NCBI GenBank assembly: GCA_013388435.1
Contig: JACAFE010000021.1
Coordinates: 1 to 60,826, forward strand
Length of the DNA: 60,826 nucleotides
Source of the DNA: Nitrospirota bacterium
GTDB taxonomy: Bacteria; Nitrospirota; Thermodesulfovibrionia; Thermodesulfovibrionales; SM23-35
Direction: 5' to 3'
The number at the start of each line of letters is the position of its first letter. Position 1 is the stretch's first letter. Positions 53,248-60,826 of this stretch are shown piece after piece. The notes under the pieces are model-generated. The model saw only the letters and a list, made by a program, of their open reading frames with translations. It was not told the origin of the DNA and ran no database searches. The position numbers and the translations under genes are program-made.

Positions 53248-54021
53248 TTACAAAAGCATGCCCTCAAGCGGGCTGCTTGCTGTTGCATACAATTTCTTGG
53301 GAATTCTTCCAGCCTTAAAAGCAAGTCTTCCGGCAATAACAGCATGTTTCATGGCTTCTGCCATAGAAATAGGGTCTTTTGCTCCTGCGATGCCAGTATT
53401 TATAAGCACAGCGTCACAGCCGAGTTCCATTGCAATTGTTGCATCTGATGCGGTTCCGACCCCTGCATCTACAATTACAGGAACTTTGACAGTTTCGAGA
53501 ATGATTTTAATATTGTATGGATTTCTCAACCCAAGCCCTGAACCTATCGGAGCACCCAGAGGCATAACAGCAGCAGCTCCTGCATCTTCAAGCCTTTTTG
53601 CCATTATCGGGTCGTCATTTGTATATGGCAGAACAATAAAACCTTCCTTTACAAGAACCTCTGTTGCTTTTAATAATCCCCATGTATCAGGAAACAGAGT
53701 TTTTTCATCGCCTATAACTTCAAGCTTTATTAAATCAGATATGCCTGATTCTCTTGCAAGCCTGGCATATCTCAATGCATCTTCTACAGTATAACAACCA
53801 GCAGTATTCGGTAGTATTTTGTATTTTTCAGGATCTATATAATCAAGCAGATTTTCTGATTTCCTGTCAGTAATATTTACTCTTCTTACTGCAACAGTAA
53901 CAACATCTGTTCCTGAAGCTTCAACAGCTTTTCTTGTTTCTTCAAAGTCTTTATATTTGCCGGTGCCTACCCAGAGCCTTGATTTAAACTCAATGCCTTT
54001 AATAATTAACCTGTCATTCAT
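53248..54021 (-). CDS. thiG: Thiazole synthase
   Basis: [72 protein letters not shown]. Confidence 0.96.
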   Translation of the reverse strand: MNDRLIIKGIEFKSRLWVGTGKYKDFEETRKAVEASGTDVVTVAVRRVNITDRKSENLLDYIDPEKYKILPNTAGCYTVEDALRYARLARESGISDLIKLEVIGDEKTLFPDTWGLLKATEVLVKEGFIVLPYTNDDPIMAKRLEDAGAAAVMPLGAPIGSGLGLRNPYNIKIILETVKVPVIVDAGVGTASDATIAMELGCDAVLINTGIAGAKDPISMAEAMKHAVIAGRLAFKAGRIPKKLYATASSPLEGMLL

Positions 54022-54060
54022 ATTTTCTATCTCCTTTTCAGAATTTATACCTTGTGGATT

Positions 54061-54261
54061 TTATCCACCTCCGACAAAATTTACTATCTCAATTCTATCG
54101 CCATCTTTAAGTTTATAATTAGAATAATCAGATTTTTTGATTATATTTAAATTTACTTCCACCGCCACTTTTACAGAAGAAATACCGAGTTCATCTAAAA
54201 GACCCTGTATGGTGTCTGCTTTCATTGTTTCATAAGTTTCGCCATTTACTATTAGTCTCAT
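54061..54261 (-). CDS. thiS: Sulfur carrier protein ThiS
   Basis: 66 aa ending GDRIEIVNFVGGG (C-terminal GG). Confidence 0.93.
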   Translation of the reverse strand: MRLIVNGETYETMKADTIQGLLDELGISSVKVAVEVNLNIIKKSDYSNYKLKDGDRIEIVNFVGGG

Positions 54262-54322
54262 AAAAACAAAAACCGTATCCCTTCACCAGTTTATTATTTG
54301 CTCGGCGAAGGAAAATACGGTT
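54262..54322 (-). terminator. Intrinsic terminator / expression platform of the TPP riboswitch
   Basis: On minus strand AACCGTAT...ATACGGTT followed by TTTGTTTTT directly before the thiS ATG. Confidence 0.65.
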
Positions 54323-54328
54323 GATCAT

Positions 54329-54420
54329 CCCATTCCCTACGCCGGCATTATCCGTATCAGGTTCAAGGGGTCACTCCGTAACATTCAGGAGAATCTCAGG
54401 CTTTTCCGCCACCCCCTGGG
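54329..54420 (-). ncRNA. TPP riboswitch (THI element)
   Basis: Minus strand: GGGGGTGGCGGAAAAGCCTGAGATT...GACCCCTTGAACCTGATACGGATAATGCCGGCGTAGGGAA, matching THI-box core CTGAGA/CCTGAT/GGATAATGCCGGCG.AGGGA. Confidence 0.95.
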
Positions 54421-54752
54421 TTAATTTCAGTATAGATAAGTTATAAATATATTGTCAACAAAGTGTAATTGTTCACGATATATGAAACAGACTTAGGGTT
54501 GTTTTTTTATCTCAAAACCCTTCCATCGGCTAAACGGTTACAGTTTCAATGCCCGCATCGTTTAGCAGCTATATTGTTTGTCTATATCAAGTTACCGTTT
54601 AACGTTACAGATACGGTCTTTGTTACTACTTAATACTTTTCGTTTGAGTGTTTATGAGCGAAGCTCTTACCTCAGCCTTCAGCCTTGTTGTTTACGCTTT
54701 ACGCCGTTCGTTTTTAACTGACCGCAACAAACGCTATGAACGCAATAAACAG

Positions 54753-54866
54753 TTTGATAAATTCCAGTCGCCAGAGCGACTAACTTCCAGTGCCGTTTTT
54801 CGGCACTCAATTCCAGACACGCAAAAGCGGGTCTCACTTCCAATGCGAAGCATTAAATTTAATAAA
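54753..54866 (-). repeat. Four-hairpin module, copy C1
   Basis: Reverse complement of copy B core; hairpin 2 reads GACACGC-AAAA-GCGGGTC (one stem mismatch). Confidence 0.88.
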
Positions 54867-54929
54867 CGCAACAAACGCTATAACTCAATAAACGCTATAA
54901 CGCAATAAACGCTATAAACGCAATAAACA
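54862..54929 (-). repeat. ACGCaATAA/ACGCTATAA 8/9-mer array between modules C1 and C2
   Basis: aaacgcaacaaacgctataactcaataaacgctataacgcaataaacgctataaacgcaataaac. Confidence 0.85.
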
Positions 54930-54930
54930 G

Positions 54931-55043
54931 TTTGATAAATTCCAGTCGCTAGAGCGACTAACTTCCAGTGCCGTTTTTCGGCACTCAATTCCAGACCCGC
55001 AAAGCGGGTCTCACTTCCAATGCGAAGCATTAAATTTGATAAA
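54931..55043 (-). repeat. Four-hairpin module, copy C2
   Basis: TTTGATAAA...CCAGTCGCTAGAGCGACTAACTTCCAGTGCCGTTTTTCGGCACTCAATTCCAGACCCGCAAAGCGGGTCTCACTTCCAATGCGAAGCAT...TTTGATAAA. Confidence 0.9.
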
Positions 55044-55134
55044 CTCAATAAACGCTATAACGCAATAAACGCTATAACGCTATTAACGCTATTAACGCTA
55101 TAAACGCAATAAACGCTATAACGCAATGAACGCT
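55044..55134 (-). repeat. ACGCTATAA/ACGCaATAA 8/9-mer array adjoining the ATPase gene
   Basis: ctcaataaacgctataacgcaataaacgctataacgctattaacgctattaacgctataaacgcaataaacgctataacgcaatgaacgc. Confidence 0.85.
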
Positions 55135-55145
55135 TTCGCTCTTTT

Positions 55146-56444
55146 TTAAGGGGTTATGGGGTTGTTTGCCATAAATATTTCATAGCCTGGCAGTATTAGT
55201 ATATTAATTCCATCCTCTTTAATCGTATCTTTGTAGTCATAAGTGATTATATAACCCTGCTTTAAATTGAAATATTTACAGGCCTCTTTTAATCCTGCTA
55301 TTTCTCTTTTTAAGGTCAGTGAATCCCTTACATCAAAACATACCTGAATAGCAATTTTATTATCTACAAGGAAGTCGCATTCTTTTTTCTCTTTAAAACA
55401 GATAATATTTTTTGTCCATGAAAAAATTTCTTTAAAAATCAAGTTTTCAAGAAGCACACCGTAGTCTTTTTTTTCAAAAAGTTTAATACTGTTTAAAAGA
55501 CCTGTATCTATTAAATATATCTTCTTCTCTCCAAATTCTGTCTTTATCACGGATTTGTAATGCTTTTTTAAGAGCTTTACCATATAGGAAGCTTCAGCAA
55601 AATCAAGATATTTATAAAGCGTGTCTTTGCCTGCTTTTATGCCCTGTGATTTAAGCTCATTATAAACTTTATGAACTGAAAAAAACTTGCCCACATTCTC
55701 AGCAAGTCTTTTTAAAAAATATTTTAAAAGTATTGTATCCTTAATTTGATACCTTTCTGCCATATCCTTATATAGCATAACCTCAAAATATTCCTGTAAA
55801 GTTCTTATTTTTAAAACCTCTTCAAGAAACGCTACCTCAGGAAATCCACCATAAATCATATATTCATTAAAAAGCTGAATAAGTTTTGCCCTTTTTTCGG
55901 AACTGTAAAGATCCCTGTCTTCATCAAAATCAAAAGCCTTAAATCTTATAAACTCCCTAAAATTCAAAGGAAAAACTTCATATTTTATTGTTCTACCACG
56001 CATCGAACTCGCTATTTCCTCACCAAATAATTTTGAATTTGAACCAGTAATAAATATATTTTTTGTGACTGTGTCGTAAACTCTTCTAATAAATCTTTCC
56101 CATCCATCTATGTTTTGAACTTCATCAAAGAAAAAATAACATTCATTTAAATGAATATCTGGATAAAGTTCTCTATAGGATTGGAGGATTAAATCAAGCG
56201 TTTTTAGTGTTAAATCCAGTCTTTCATCCTCTAAGTTAATATAAAGAATTTTTTCAATAGGTGTCCCTTTTTTAATAAGCTCAAGTATATATTGAAATAA
56301 GAGATAAGTTTTTCCAGCTCTTCTGGGTCCTGTAACTGTTACGACCTTATAGGTGTCTGACGGCAGGATGATTTCTCTTTTTAAGGGTTTTGGTATCTTT
56401 CCAGAATGAAATTCACGAATTATAGTTTTTAATACTTCTTTCAT
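55146..56444 (-). CDS. AAA ATPase with C-terminal DUF4143-type domain
   Basis: VTGPRRAGKTYLLFQYI Walker A; YFFFDEVQNIDGWERFIRRVYD; ITGSNSKLFGEEIASSMRGRTIKYEVFPLNFREFIRFK; LENLIFKEIFSW...EKKECDFLVDNKIAIQVCFD. Confidence 0.9.
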   Translation of the reverse strand: MKEVLKTIIREFHSGKIPKPLKREIILPSDTYKVVTVTGPRRAGKTYLLFQYILELIKKGTPIEKILYINLEDERLDLTLKTLDLILQSYRELYPDIHLNECYFFFDEVQNIDGWERFIRRVYDTVTKNIFITGSNSKLFGEEIASSMRGRTIKYEVFPLNFREFIRFKAFDFDEDRDLYSSEKRAKLIQLFNEYMIYGGFPEVAFLEEVLKIRTLQEYFEVMLYKDMAERYQIKDTILLKYFLKRLAENVGKFFSVHKVYNELKSQGIKAGKDTLYKYLDFAEASYMVKLLKKHYKSVIKTEFGEKKIYLIDTGLLNSIKLFEKKDYGVLLENLIFKEIFSWTKNIICFKEKKECDFLVDNKIAIQVCFDVRDSLTLKREIAGLKEACKYFNLKQGYIITYDYKDTIKEDGINILILPGYEIFMANNPITP

Positions 56445-56463
56445 TAGAATAAGGAAACTTTAT

Positions 56464-56498
56464 CATATATATTTCCTTATGTCAAGGAAATATATATG
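56464..56498. promoter_or_regulatory. Perfect inverted repeat immediately upstream of the ATPase gene (candidate operator)
   Basis: CATATATATTTCCTT-atgtc-AAGGAAATATATATG, 20 bp upstream of the 56444 start. Confidence 0.55.
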
Positions 56499-56524
56499 CA
56501 CAGGATTTTTGCATTTGGTATTTT

Positions 56525-56630
56525 CGCACCAAAAAATGAAATTGAAATAATGCAGATGTTGCGAATTTTTTATAACAACCCCCTTGATCCCCCTTTGTTA
56601 AGGGGGAATAAGAGGGTTGTATATTTCCCT
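56525..56630 (-). repeat. Dispersed element related to copies A/B, without heptamer array (copy D)
   Basis: accaaaaaatgaaattgaaataatgcagatgttgcgaattttttataacaacccccttgatccccctttgttaagggggaataagagggttgtatat. Confidence 0.7.
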
Positions 56631-56713
56631 TTATTGTTGCGCCATGCTCCATGCAGTTTTAATTAAACGCAATAACGCTAAAACGCAATGAACGCAATAA
56701 GCGCTATAAACAG

Positions 56714-56826
56714 TTTGATAAATTCCAGTCGCCAGAGCGACTAACTTCCAGTGCCGTTTTTCGGCACTCAATTCCAGACCCGCAAAGCGGTTCTCACTTC
56801 CAATGCGAAGCATTAAATTTGATAAA
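56714..56826 (-). repeat. Four-hairpin module, copy D, with flanking ACGCTATAA-type repeats
   Basis: Same as C2 with hairpin 2 GACCCGC-AAA-GCGGTTC (one stem mismatch); bounded by TTTGATAAA at both ends. Confidence 0.9.
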
Positions 56827-57005
56827 CGCAATAACGCTATAAACGCAACAAACGCTATAAACGCAAAAAACGCTCTTTGCCTTTTTATGAGCAATGTCTC
56901 CATTATTTGGGTTAAATTATTTATATTGTTAATGTTAATTACCTTAGATATTTTTAAATTAAGTATTGTAAGATAATATACATCTAAAAATTTCAGGAGG
57001 AGCAA

Positions 57006-57593
57006 ATGGGAAAAGTAAAAAGCGCGCTTGAAATTGCTCTTGAAAGAGCAAACAAGATTGGCTCATTATCTACTGAAGAAAAGAAAAAAATACAGGATGA
57101 AGAAAAGATTTCGAATATATTAAGTGACTTTTTTAAAGGTAAAATTGATGCAAACGGGCTATGGCAAAATTTTAAGGAAATAGAACCTTCTTTACTTCCG
57201 GTTGCACAACAAAAGCTAATAGAAACTATTAGCATAAACAGCCTTCCAGAAGAAATCAGGACAAAAAAGCAGGCTATCCTCGCTATTGAAACTCTGAAAA
57301 AACAACCTGATACAGTTGTGATTGAATCAAGTCTTCAGGCTCTTGAAATGTTGAAAAAAGAATATGAAGAAATGAAAGACAAAATAGAAGATGACCTGAA
57401 AAGACATATCGAAGCAAATCCACATTTAAGGATGAAGCAAATGAGAACATCTGATGGAAGAATAATACAAATTGCCCTATCAGTCGAAGACGCTGTAAAA
57501 GCAAAACTCGAAGAGTTTCTTCCACAACATGAAGAGCAGTATTTAAATGAATTTGCAAATATTCTCGAAGAACTAAAGATGCAGGTGAAATAA
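57006..57593 (+). CDS. Hypothetical coiled-coil-rich protein
   Basis: 195 aa with RBS aggagg upstream; Lys/Glu-rich; no recognised family. Confidence 0.6.
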   Translation: MGKVKSALEIALERANKIGSLSTEEKKKIQDEEKISNILSDFFKGKIDANGLWQNFKEIEPSLLPVAQQKLIETISINSLPEEIRTKKQAILAIETLKKQPDTVVIESSLQALEMLKKEYEEMKDKIEDDLKRHIEANPHLRMKQMRTSDGRIIQIALSVEDAVKAKLEEFLPQHEEQYLNEFANILEELKMQVK

Positions 57594-57639
57594 GTTTCCT
57601 TTTTTCAGCTCCATGCTCTATGCTCTTAGCCTGTTCGGG

Positions 57640-59871
57640 TTACCCGCATCTTGTAAAGCCGCAGTTGTGGCATACAGCGCATCCACCTTCGTGTTCAACA
57701 GCTCCTCCGCATTCAGGACATGCGCCCATTATCATTTTTATCTTATTGCTATTGCCGTTACTTTTATTGCCTTTTGTATAATATTTCTCAAGGGCTTTTG
57801 CAATGGCATCAGAACATGAAAGAATTTTTCCGCCATCATGCCAGGCAGGAGAATGGCAGGATATTCCTTTTAATTGTTTTATGACCTCTTCAGGTTCAAT
57901 ATTTGACCTGAAAGCAAGGGATACAAGCCTTCCGATTGCTTCTGACTGACTTGCAGCACACCCTCCTGCTTTTCCCATTGATGTAAAGAGTTCGAATAAA
58001 TGTCCGTCCTCATCTTCATTTATTGTCACATAAAGATTGCCGCAGCCTGTTTTCATGAATCTTGTTGACCCTTTTATTACTTCGGGCCTTTTCTTGGGAA
58101 CTATTTTTTGTACAGATTCTTCAGAAGATCTGGATTCCTGTTTTTTCTTTGTTGATAGCACCTGTTGTTCTCTTGAGCCATCACGATAAACTGTTACGCC
58201 TTTACATCCGAGTTTGTATGCGAGCAAATAGACTTCTTCAACATCTTTTGGTGAAGCATCGTGAGGAAAATTTACTGTTTTTGAAACAGCATTATCAACA
58301 AACTTCTGAAAAGCAGCCTGCATTCTAATGTGCTCTTCTGGAGTTATATCATGAGCTGTTACAAATACTGCTCTCACATCAGCAGGTATTTCCTTGAAAT
58401 CTTTTACAGAACCTTTTTCTGCGATTCTCTCCATAAGTTCTCTTGACCAGAAACCGTGCTCTTTTGCAACTTTTTCAAAGTATGGATTTATTTCGATTAG
58501 TTTTGTTCCTTCCATTACTGTTCTTATATATGAGACTGCAAATAGAGGCTCAATGCCTGAGGAACAACCTGCTATTATGGATAACGTGCCTGTTGGAGCT
58601 ATTGTTGTTACAGTCGCGTTTCTTAGTTTTATTTTGCCTTCAAATATGCTTCCTTCATAGTTTGGAAATACCCCACGCTCTTCTGCCAGTGCAGATGAGG
58701 CATTTTTACCTTCTTTCTGTATAAACTCCATTACTTCTTCAGCCAGAGTAATAGCTTTTTCTGAGTTGTAGGGTATTTTTAATTGAATTAGCATATCAGC
58801 CCATCCCATAATGCCAAGCCCGATTTTCCTGTTTGCCTTTGTAGTTTCCTCAATTTTTTTAAGCGGATATTTATTTATTTCTATTACATTGTCAAGAAAT
58901 CTGACAGCTTTCCATGTTATGTCTTTTAGTTTTTTCCAGTCAACTTCGTAATTTCCCGGAGATGATTCTTTCAGCATTTTTGCAAGATTGATCGAACCAA
59001 GATTGCAGGATTCATATGGCAGCAGAGGTTGCTCGCCGCATGGATTTGTTGATTCTATCTTTCCGATATGCGGGGTTGGATTTGCCTCATTTACCCTGTC
59101 AATGAATACAATGCCGGGTTCGCCATTTTTCCATGCATGCTGGACTATTAAATTAAATACATCCCTTGCCTTAAGGGTATTTGTGACTTTTTTTGTTCTC
59201 GGATTAATTAAATCATATGATTTGTCTTCTTCAACAGCCCTCATGAACTCATCTGTAATCGCTACTGATATGTTGAAATTATTGAATTTTGAATTATCAT
59301 CCTTGCATGTGATAAAACTGAGAATATCAGGATGGTCAATTCTCAATATTCCCATATTGGCACCTCTTCTTGTGCCTCCCTGTTTTACAGCTTCTGTTGC
59401 TGTATCAAATACTGTCATGAAAGATACAGGACCGGATGATATGCCTTTTGTTGAACCAACTATATCACCATTGGGTCTTAGTCTTGAGAAACTGAACCCG
59501 GTGCCTCCACCTGATTTATGAATTATCGCTGTATGTTTAACAGCATCAAATATAGATTCCATTGAATCATCAACAGGCAGGACAAAACAAGCACTGAGCT
59601 GTCCGAGTCTTCTTCCAGCATTCATAAGGGTAGGGCTATTTGGAAGAAATTCAAGTGAAGTCAGCATTTGATAAAAGTCTCTTTCTATTTTTGCGACTTC
59701 CTCAAAAGATTTTCCATATTGTGAATCAGCAATAGCGACACTTCTTGCCACTCTTCTGAAGAGGTCTTCAGGAGTCTCTACTATTTTCCCCTCTTCATTT
59801 TTTTTAAGGTATCTTTTTTCAAGAACTTTAATTGCATTTTTAGTGAGATAGAATTCTTTTACTTCTTGCAT
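57640..59871 (-). CDS. nrdJ: Vitamin B12-dependent (class II) ribonucleotide reductase
   Basis: NSPTLMNAGRRLGQLSACFVLPV; STNPCGEQPLLPYESCNLGSINL; TIAPTGTLSIIAGCSSGIEPLF; C-terminal CPECGGAVEHEGGCAVCHNCGFTRC. Confidence 0.95.
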   Translation of the reverse strand: MQEVKEFYLTKNAIKVLEKRYLKKNEEGKIVETPEDLFRRVARSVAIADSQYGKSFEEVAKIERDFYQMLTSLEFLPNSPTLMNAGRRLGQLSACFVLPVDDSMESIFDAVKHTAIIHKSGGGTGFSFSRLRPNGDIVGSTKGISSGPVSFMTVFDTATEAVKQGGTRRGANMGILRIDHPDILSFITCKDDNSKFNNFNISVAITDEFMRAVEEDKSYDLINPRTKKVTNTLKARDVFNLIVQHAWKNGEPGIVFIDRVNEANPTPHIGKIESTNPCGEQPLLPYESCNLGSINLAKMLKESSPGNYEVDWKKLKDITWKAVRFLDNVIEINKYPLKKIEETTKANRKIGLGIMGWADMLIQLKIPYNSEKAITLAEEVMEFIQKEGKNASSALAEERGVFPNYEGSIFEGKIKLRNATVTTIAPTGTLSIIAGCSSGIEPLFAVSYIRTVMEGTKLIEINPYFEKVAKEHGFWSRELMERIAEKGSVKDFKEIPADVRAVFVTAHDITPEEHIRMQAAFQKFVDNAVSKTVNFPHDASPKDVEEVYLLAYKLGCKGVTVYRDGSREQQVLSTKKKQESRSSEESVQKIVPKKRPEVIKGSTRFMKTGCGNLYVTINEDEDGHLFELFTSMGKAGGCAASQSEAIGRLVSLAFRSNIEPEEVIKQLKGISCHSPAWHDGGKILSCSDAIAKALEKYYTKGNKSNGNSNKIKMIMGACPECGGAVEHEGGCAVCHNCGFTRCG

Positions 59872-59887
59872 TGCTCCCCCTTTTTAA

Positions 59888-60058
59888 TTATTTATTAATA
59901 GAATCTGGTTGTTCTTTTGATTTATTTAAATAAATTGAATGAATGTGCATTCGCATTTTTTCGACTGCATCTTTACCTTCAACTGGACAATTATTTGTAC
60001 ATAAATAAGGACAATTAAGACATTCGAGCCAATCTTTAAACCCTTTGCAATATTCCAT
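59888..60058 (-). CDS. Cys-rich 56-aa microprotein directly upstream of nrdJ (not in ORF track)
   Basis: Translated: MEYCKGFKDWLECLNCPYLCTNNCPVEGKDAVEKMRMHIHSIYLNKSKEQPDSINK*. Confidence 0.55.
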   Translation of the reverse strand: MEYCKGFKDWLECLNCPYLCTNNCPVEGKDAVEKMRMHIHSIYLNKSKEQPDSINK

Positions 60059-60117
60059 TTTATGCCTCCCGCCCTCTCAATAAGTTGTATTTAATATTTT
60101 TAACAAGAAATTAAACC

Positions 60118-60129
60118 ACAATATATTGT
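60118..60129. promoter_or_regulatory. Candidate NrdR box
   Basis: Perfect palindrome ACAATATATTGT (context CCACAATATATTGTAT) upstream of the microprotein-nrdJ unit. Confidence 0.5.
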
Positions 60130-60329
60130 ATATGTCAAGAAAAAAAATTAATACTTGTAACCCCTTAAAGATAAAGAATTTTTTTCATATAATTTTTGGA
60201 TTAAAATTTACTTATTGCATTATTTTTTTCCTTTGATATAATTGGGGTAATTAAAATGGATTTTACATTAACCCGGAAAATTCATTTGAAAAGATAATTT
60301 GTTTTGTAAAAACAGGACATTAAGATAAA

Positions 60330-60826
60330 ATGCAACAACATTTAAGTAAAGAAGAAAATAATCTTTATCAAATTATCTGGAATTCAATTAGCATGCCGGT
60401 TGCTTTTCTTGATTTACAGGGAACTATTCAAAAGTGTAATAATGCAATGTTAAAGCTTTTGAATAAGCCTTTTGATGAAATTGTTGGCAGAAAATGTTAT
60501 GAGTTGATTCATCAAATATCAGAGCCTCACAAAGAATGTCCTTTGATTAAAATGAAAGAAACATTTAAGAATTTATCCTGAGAGGATACTTGAACTTACA
60601 GAAAGGGCGGCAAATTTAACGCAGAGTCTTCTTGCATTCAGCAGGAAAAAGATACTTGACATAAAGCCAACAGATTTAAATGAATTACTCAGGAGCATAG
60701 ATCATATATAGGCAGGATATTTGACCCGTTTTTCACGACAAAGGAAGTGGGCAAAGGCACAGGGCTTGGGTTGGCAATGGCATATGGGATAATAAAACAG
60801 CATAACGGATATATAAATGTATATAG
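60330..60826 (+). pseudogene. PAS-histidine kinase relic with internal deletions and frameshifts
   Basis: PAS ORF 60330-60581; then, in other frames, [41 protein letters not shown] and [36 protein letters not shown]; no H-box or N-box between. Confidence 0.75.

Noticed and set aside
53258-53794. 178-aa plus-strand ORF
   Set aside because: Antisense to thiG, which has clear family motifs.
50549-54420. Novelty of the thiamine cluster
   Set aside because: thiS-G-E-C-D behind a TPP riboswitch is a familiar arrangement; only the terminator/start geometry was kept as a finding.
54648-54908. 86-aa plus-strand ORF over module C1
   Set aside because: Repeat-derived translation (NKRNKRYNSINAIT).
56631-57005. 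124-aa minus-strand ORF over module D
   Set aside because: Lies over repeat module and arrays; no independent coding evidence.
58988-59521. 177-aa plus-strand ORF
   Set aside because: Antisense to nrdJ; no motif.

Overview
A 60.8-kb, AT-rich bacterial chromosomal segment. Gene content suggests an anaerobic Nitrospirota-like or deltaproteobacterial-like host, but this is not established from sequence alone. It is mostly housekeeping: parAB, birA, coaX, galT, lexA/dinB, gatAB, four tRNAs (Arg-TCT, His, Arg-CCG, Lys), metK-ahcY, radA, pncB/pncA, thiSGECD behind a TPP riboswitch, and a B12-dependent ribonucleotide reductase. There are also two-component/c-di-GMP signalling genes and a surface-glycan cluster. 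The least explained material is intergenic. One layered repeat system includes (i) a ~113-bp module of four consecutive hairpins separated by a TGGAA(G/T)T(G/T)A spacer, bounded by TTTGATAAA direct repeats and embedded in GCGTTnATn 8/9-mer arrays, in four copies, three of which flank a DUF4143-type ATPase gene; (ii) a paralogous element whose heptamer array differs from 2 to 12 units between copies; (iii) a 168-bp element with 29-bp terminal inverted repeats; (iv) an ~86-90-bp TIR hairpin element near pncB/pncA; and (v) a TGCATTATTTGGGTTAA-like motif often sitting upstream of start codons. Other points of interest are a GGDSF/I-site-intact hybrid kinase with an N-terminal Rossmann domain, a lexA-DUF6504-like-PH-like-dinB cassette, an un-called Cys-rich microprotein and candidate NrdR box upstream of nrdJ, two genes interrupted by in-frame TAG, and a multiply deleted histidine kinase relic. 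No searches or folding programs were run. Family calls come from motif recognition.
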